A stretch of 64,000 bases of DNA from Todiramphus chloris collaris (Eukaryota > Chordata > Aves > Coraciiformes > Alcedinidae). The stretch's first letter is position 1. Each line of letters starts with the position of its first letter. This document shows, in pieces, positions 62,101 to 64,000 of this stretch. Where the stretch lies: positions 1,334,987-1,398,986 of the forward strand of contig JANVCC010009942.1 in NCBI GenBank assembly GCA_025345505.1, read 5' to 3'. Below the pieces are notes generated by a model, which ran no database searches, was not told where the DNA came from, and was given only the letters and a program-made list of their open reading frames with translations. A program made the translations under genes and the position numbers.

Positions 62101-62785
62101 CTCTGTGGACTTTCTTCCTTTTGTAGGAAATGGTGATATCTTGATGCAAACTTTGTTTCCAAAGTAGTTCCTGAAAAATACAACTACGCTTCATTCATTG
62201 ATCCGTAAAATTCACAAAGTGAGAATCTAGCCCATTTTGAACTAGGTCTGAAGGTACTCCTTCAGCTTCTTTTCCATTCTATCAGCTGAATTACTGATAT
62301 TCTCATTTCAAGCAGAGGAATGGGGGTGGCATCCAGTATATTTTATTAAGCATACAGTTGTATGAAGGATAATGACTTCAGTTTTCAGGTGTTTAGGAGC
62401 ATTTAATTCCTGGAAGACTTGCACAGGGTTAAACCCTCTTAATTCTGTTCTGACTTACACAGACAAGAAAGCCTACAAGTTAAAAGCAGAACTCATCTAA
62501 ACCTAGTTTCACTCAGTTCTCAGTGAAAAAGCATAAAACCATACTGGACTAACAAACACTAGGAAAAAATTTCAAAGCAAACAAAAAGGAGAACTGGAAT
62601 TTTTAATCAAAATCCAAGGCAGGTGATTTTTGCATGATTTCAAATTTTAACCAGTCTTTTGAAAAAGGTGATAGAAAAGTCAAGACCATTCAAATTCTAC
62701 TTGTTAAAGATTGTGCTTTTTGATAAGCTGGATGTTTATTCAGAAGTAGGCAGTATAATTCTTTGGAATGATTTTATTACTCAAA

Positions 62786-62821
62786 CTTGCTACTCATTGT
62801 CAAGCTTGCTACTCATTGTCA
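62786..62821 (+). repeat. 19-bp tandem duplication
   Basis: CTTGCTACTCATTGTCAAG at 62786-62804 is followed directly by a second copy from 62805 that is identical for its first 17 bases. Confidence 0.9.
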
Positions 62822-63638
62822 TAATTAATTTCATATTTTCTAATGAGGGTTTGTATTACTGAACACCTCTCACATCTGAAATGTTTCTGCTATATAAGTT
62901 CTCTTAAAGAGACAAAAAAGGCTGCTAGGTATTCCACTAATTCAACTGAACCAGTATTTTTGTTAGGACAAACCTTGAAATAACTATTTTTTAAGTAGAT
63001 GTATTTTTCTCTATATCACCTTAATTTCTTCAAGCTCTTACACAAGCTTTAACAGTTTTCTCCAACTTTATCAAGCAAGATAGAGAGTAATAGTAAAAAA
63101 TATGATTTAAAATAGTGACTTTGCAGGAAGAGCAATAAAGGTATTCCAGGCAAATGAAGACAACTGAATGAAAAAACTCATGCCAATAGTTACAATTACT
63201 TACTCTCAAAGCTTCCTAAAAACATACTTTTAATTTTATACTTATTTTACATTATTTTATTAAGTAAAGCATTATCTACCCACCATCATTAGAATGAATA
63301 GTAGAGTTTATTTCCTTCTTGGAAACAGCATACAAAAGAAAATTACATTCTCCTGTTTAATAAATTTTAATTGCTGGACAGCTTAATTAACATATACTTA
63401 AACTTATCTTTGTCAGACACAGACCAAAAATTAAAATATGTAATGCACTAAAGTGTTGAAATCCCTAACATAGCAGAAACTACATATATTTTAATTAGAA
63501 AGTTAGGAATCCATATCAGTCTTTTTTTTTTTTTTTCAAAAAGTTACTTTTAAATTAATAAATCATAGCAATTTAAATTATCTTAAATTATGTTTCCAGT
63601 AAAAAGTTTCTTAATTACTTGCTTTTGGTAAATGAAAG

Positions 63639-64000
63639 TGTCTTGGTTTGAAAGACAGGTGTCTGCCAAGGAAGGCAGGAGCCCCCCTTGGAATGGAAAT
63701 GCAAACCCCTCCCCTCCGAATGCTTAGAATTTTGAAATTAAGGGGCTTTCTGGCAAAGATATCAGGAGTAGGAATAACAGTTCTTTACTAGATATATATA
63801 TATCAAGGCGAACAAACAACAACACTAACTACGGTAGTAACAGGAAAAAAAAAAAACAGCACAGGGAATCCAGTCCCAACCTCTCGGGGCTCCCGGGGAG
63901 CAGGGAGGGCGCGATGGTCTCCCCGCCGCTCCGGAGCCAGCTCAGGCCTCACGTGGCAATGGCCGACGGAAAAAAAGTCCGCGTCACGAACCCGCCTGGG
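63639..64000. mobile_element. ERV LTR, truncated by the window edge
   Basis: Begins abruptly with TGTCTTGGTTTGAAAGACAG in AT-rich sequence, continues with GGAAGGCAGGAGCC and GGCAAAGATATCAGGAGTAG, and becomes very GC- and CpG-rich after about 63875. This resembles LTR starts common in songbird ERVs. The far end, orientation and any internal region lie outside the window. Confidence 0.65.

Larger units (their letters stand above)
58908..63638. other. AT-rich flank upstream of PDE4D4, no gene seen
   Basis: Either intergenic or an intron of longer PDE4D transcripts starting further upstream. It contains the A-rich tract at 59041, poly-T at about 60039-60050 and 63521-63536, and a short tandem duplication at 62786. 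No coding exon recognised. Confidence 0.5.

Overview
The window is vertebrate nuclear DNA and almost certainly avian. It is AT-rich and intron-like, with many CR1 non-LTR retrotransposon copies that end in the typical (ATTCTATG)n-like tail, plus bird-type endogenous retrovirus (ERV) LTRs. The LTR entering at 63639 looks like those common in songbirds, so a passerine is my best guess, but this is not proven. No bacterial-type genes, operons, CRISPR arrays or tRNA/rRNA genes were seen. The only host protein-coding sequence I can support is one exon on the minus strand, 57852-58210. It is the isoform-specific first coding exon of the long cAMP phosphodiesterase isoform PDE4D4 (gene PDE4D), inside a CpG island at about 57180-58740. 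PDE4D is, to my knowledge, Z-linked in birds, so a Z origin is expected but not shown here. Layout: because the gene reads right to left, 57851 down to 1 should be the first intron of the PDE4D4 transcript. From 58.9 kb to the right edge is upstream flank, or an intron of still longer PDE4D transcripts. The intron holds an ERV-L-like pol remnant (1-690), an antisense LTR-related block (1452-2290), and a miniature ERV with a tRNA-Trp-type primer site, broken gag and a stump of the second LTR (4195-5167). A CR1 pair follows (5290-8391). Two solo LTRs with perfect 5-bp target duplications flank a CR1 (13239-13853 and 15509-16303, with CR1 at 13859-15372). Two long CR1s lie end to end (18365-22815), one keeping traces of the ORF1 esterase domain. 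The best-preserved CR1 ORF2 is at 34908-37325. A mixed-orientation CR1 cluster spans 40945-43605, and older CR1 pieces lie at 9130, 23645, 49695 and 52540. A full-length ERV-L-type LTR lies at 53916-54505. Between these are long AT-rich stretches with nothing I can assign beyond simple repeats. The mobile elements do not form a system with the gene. They are mostly oriented opposite to PDE4D transcription, as expected of tolerated intronic insertions. I found no convincing previously undescribed system. The points most worth checking are the avian PDE4D4 promoter and exon, the gag-LTR fusion ERV, the CR1 copy with no frameshifts and only three stops, and the recurrent loss of the CR1 reverse-transcriptase active site, partly at CpG positions.
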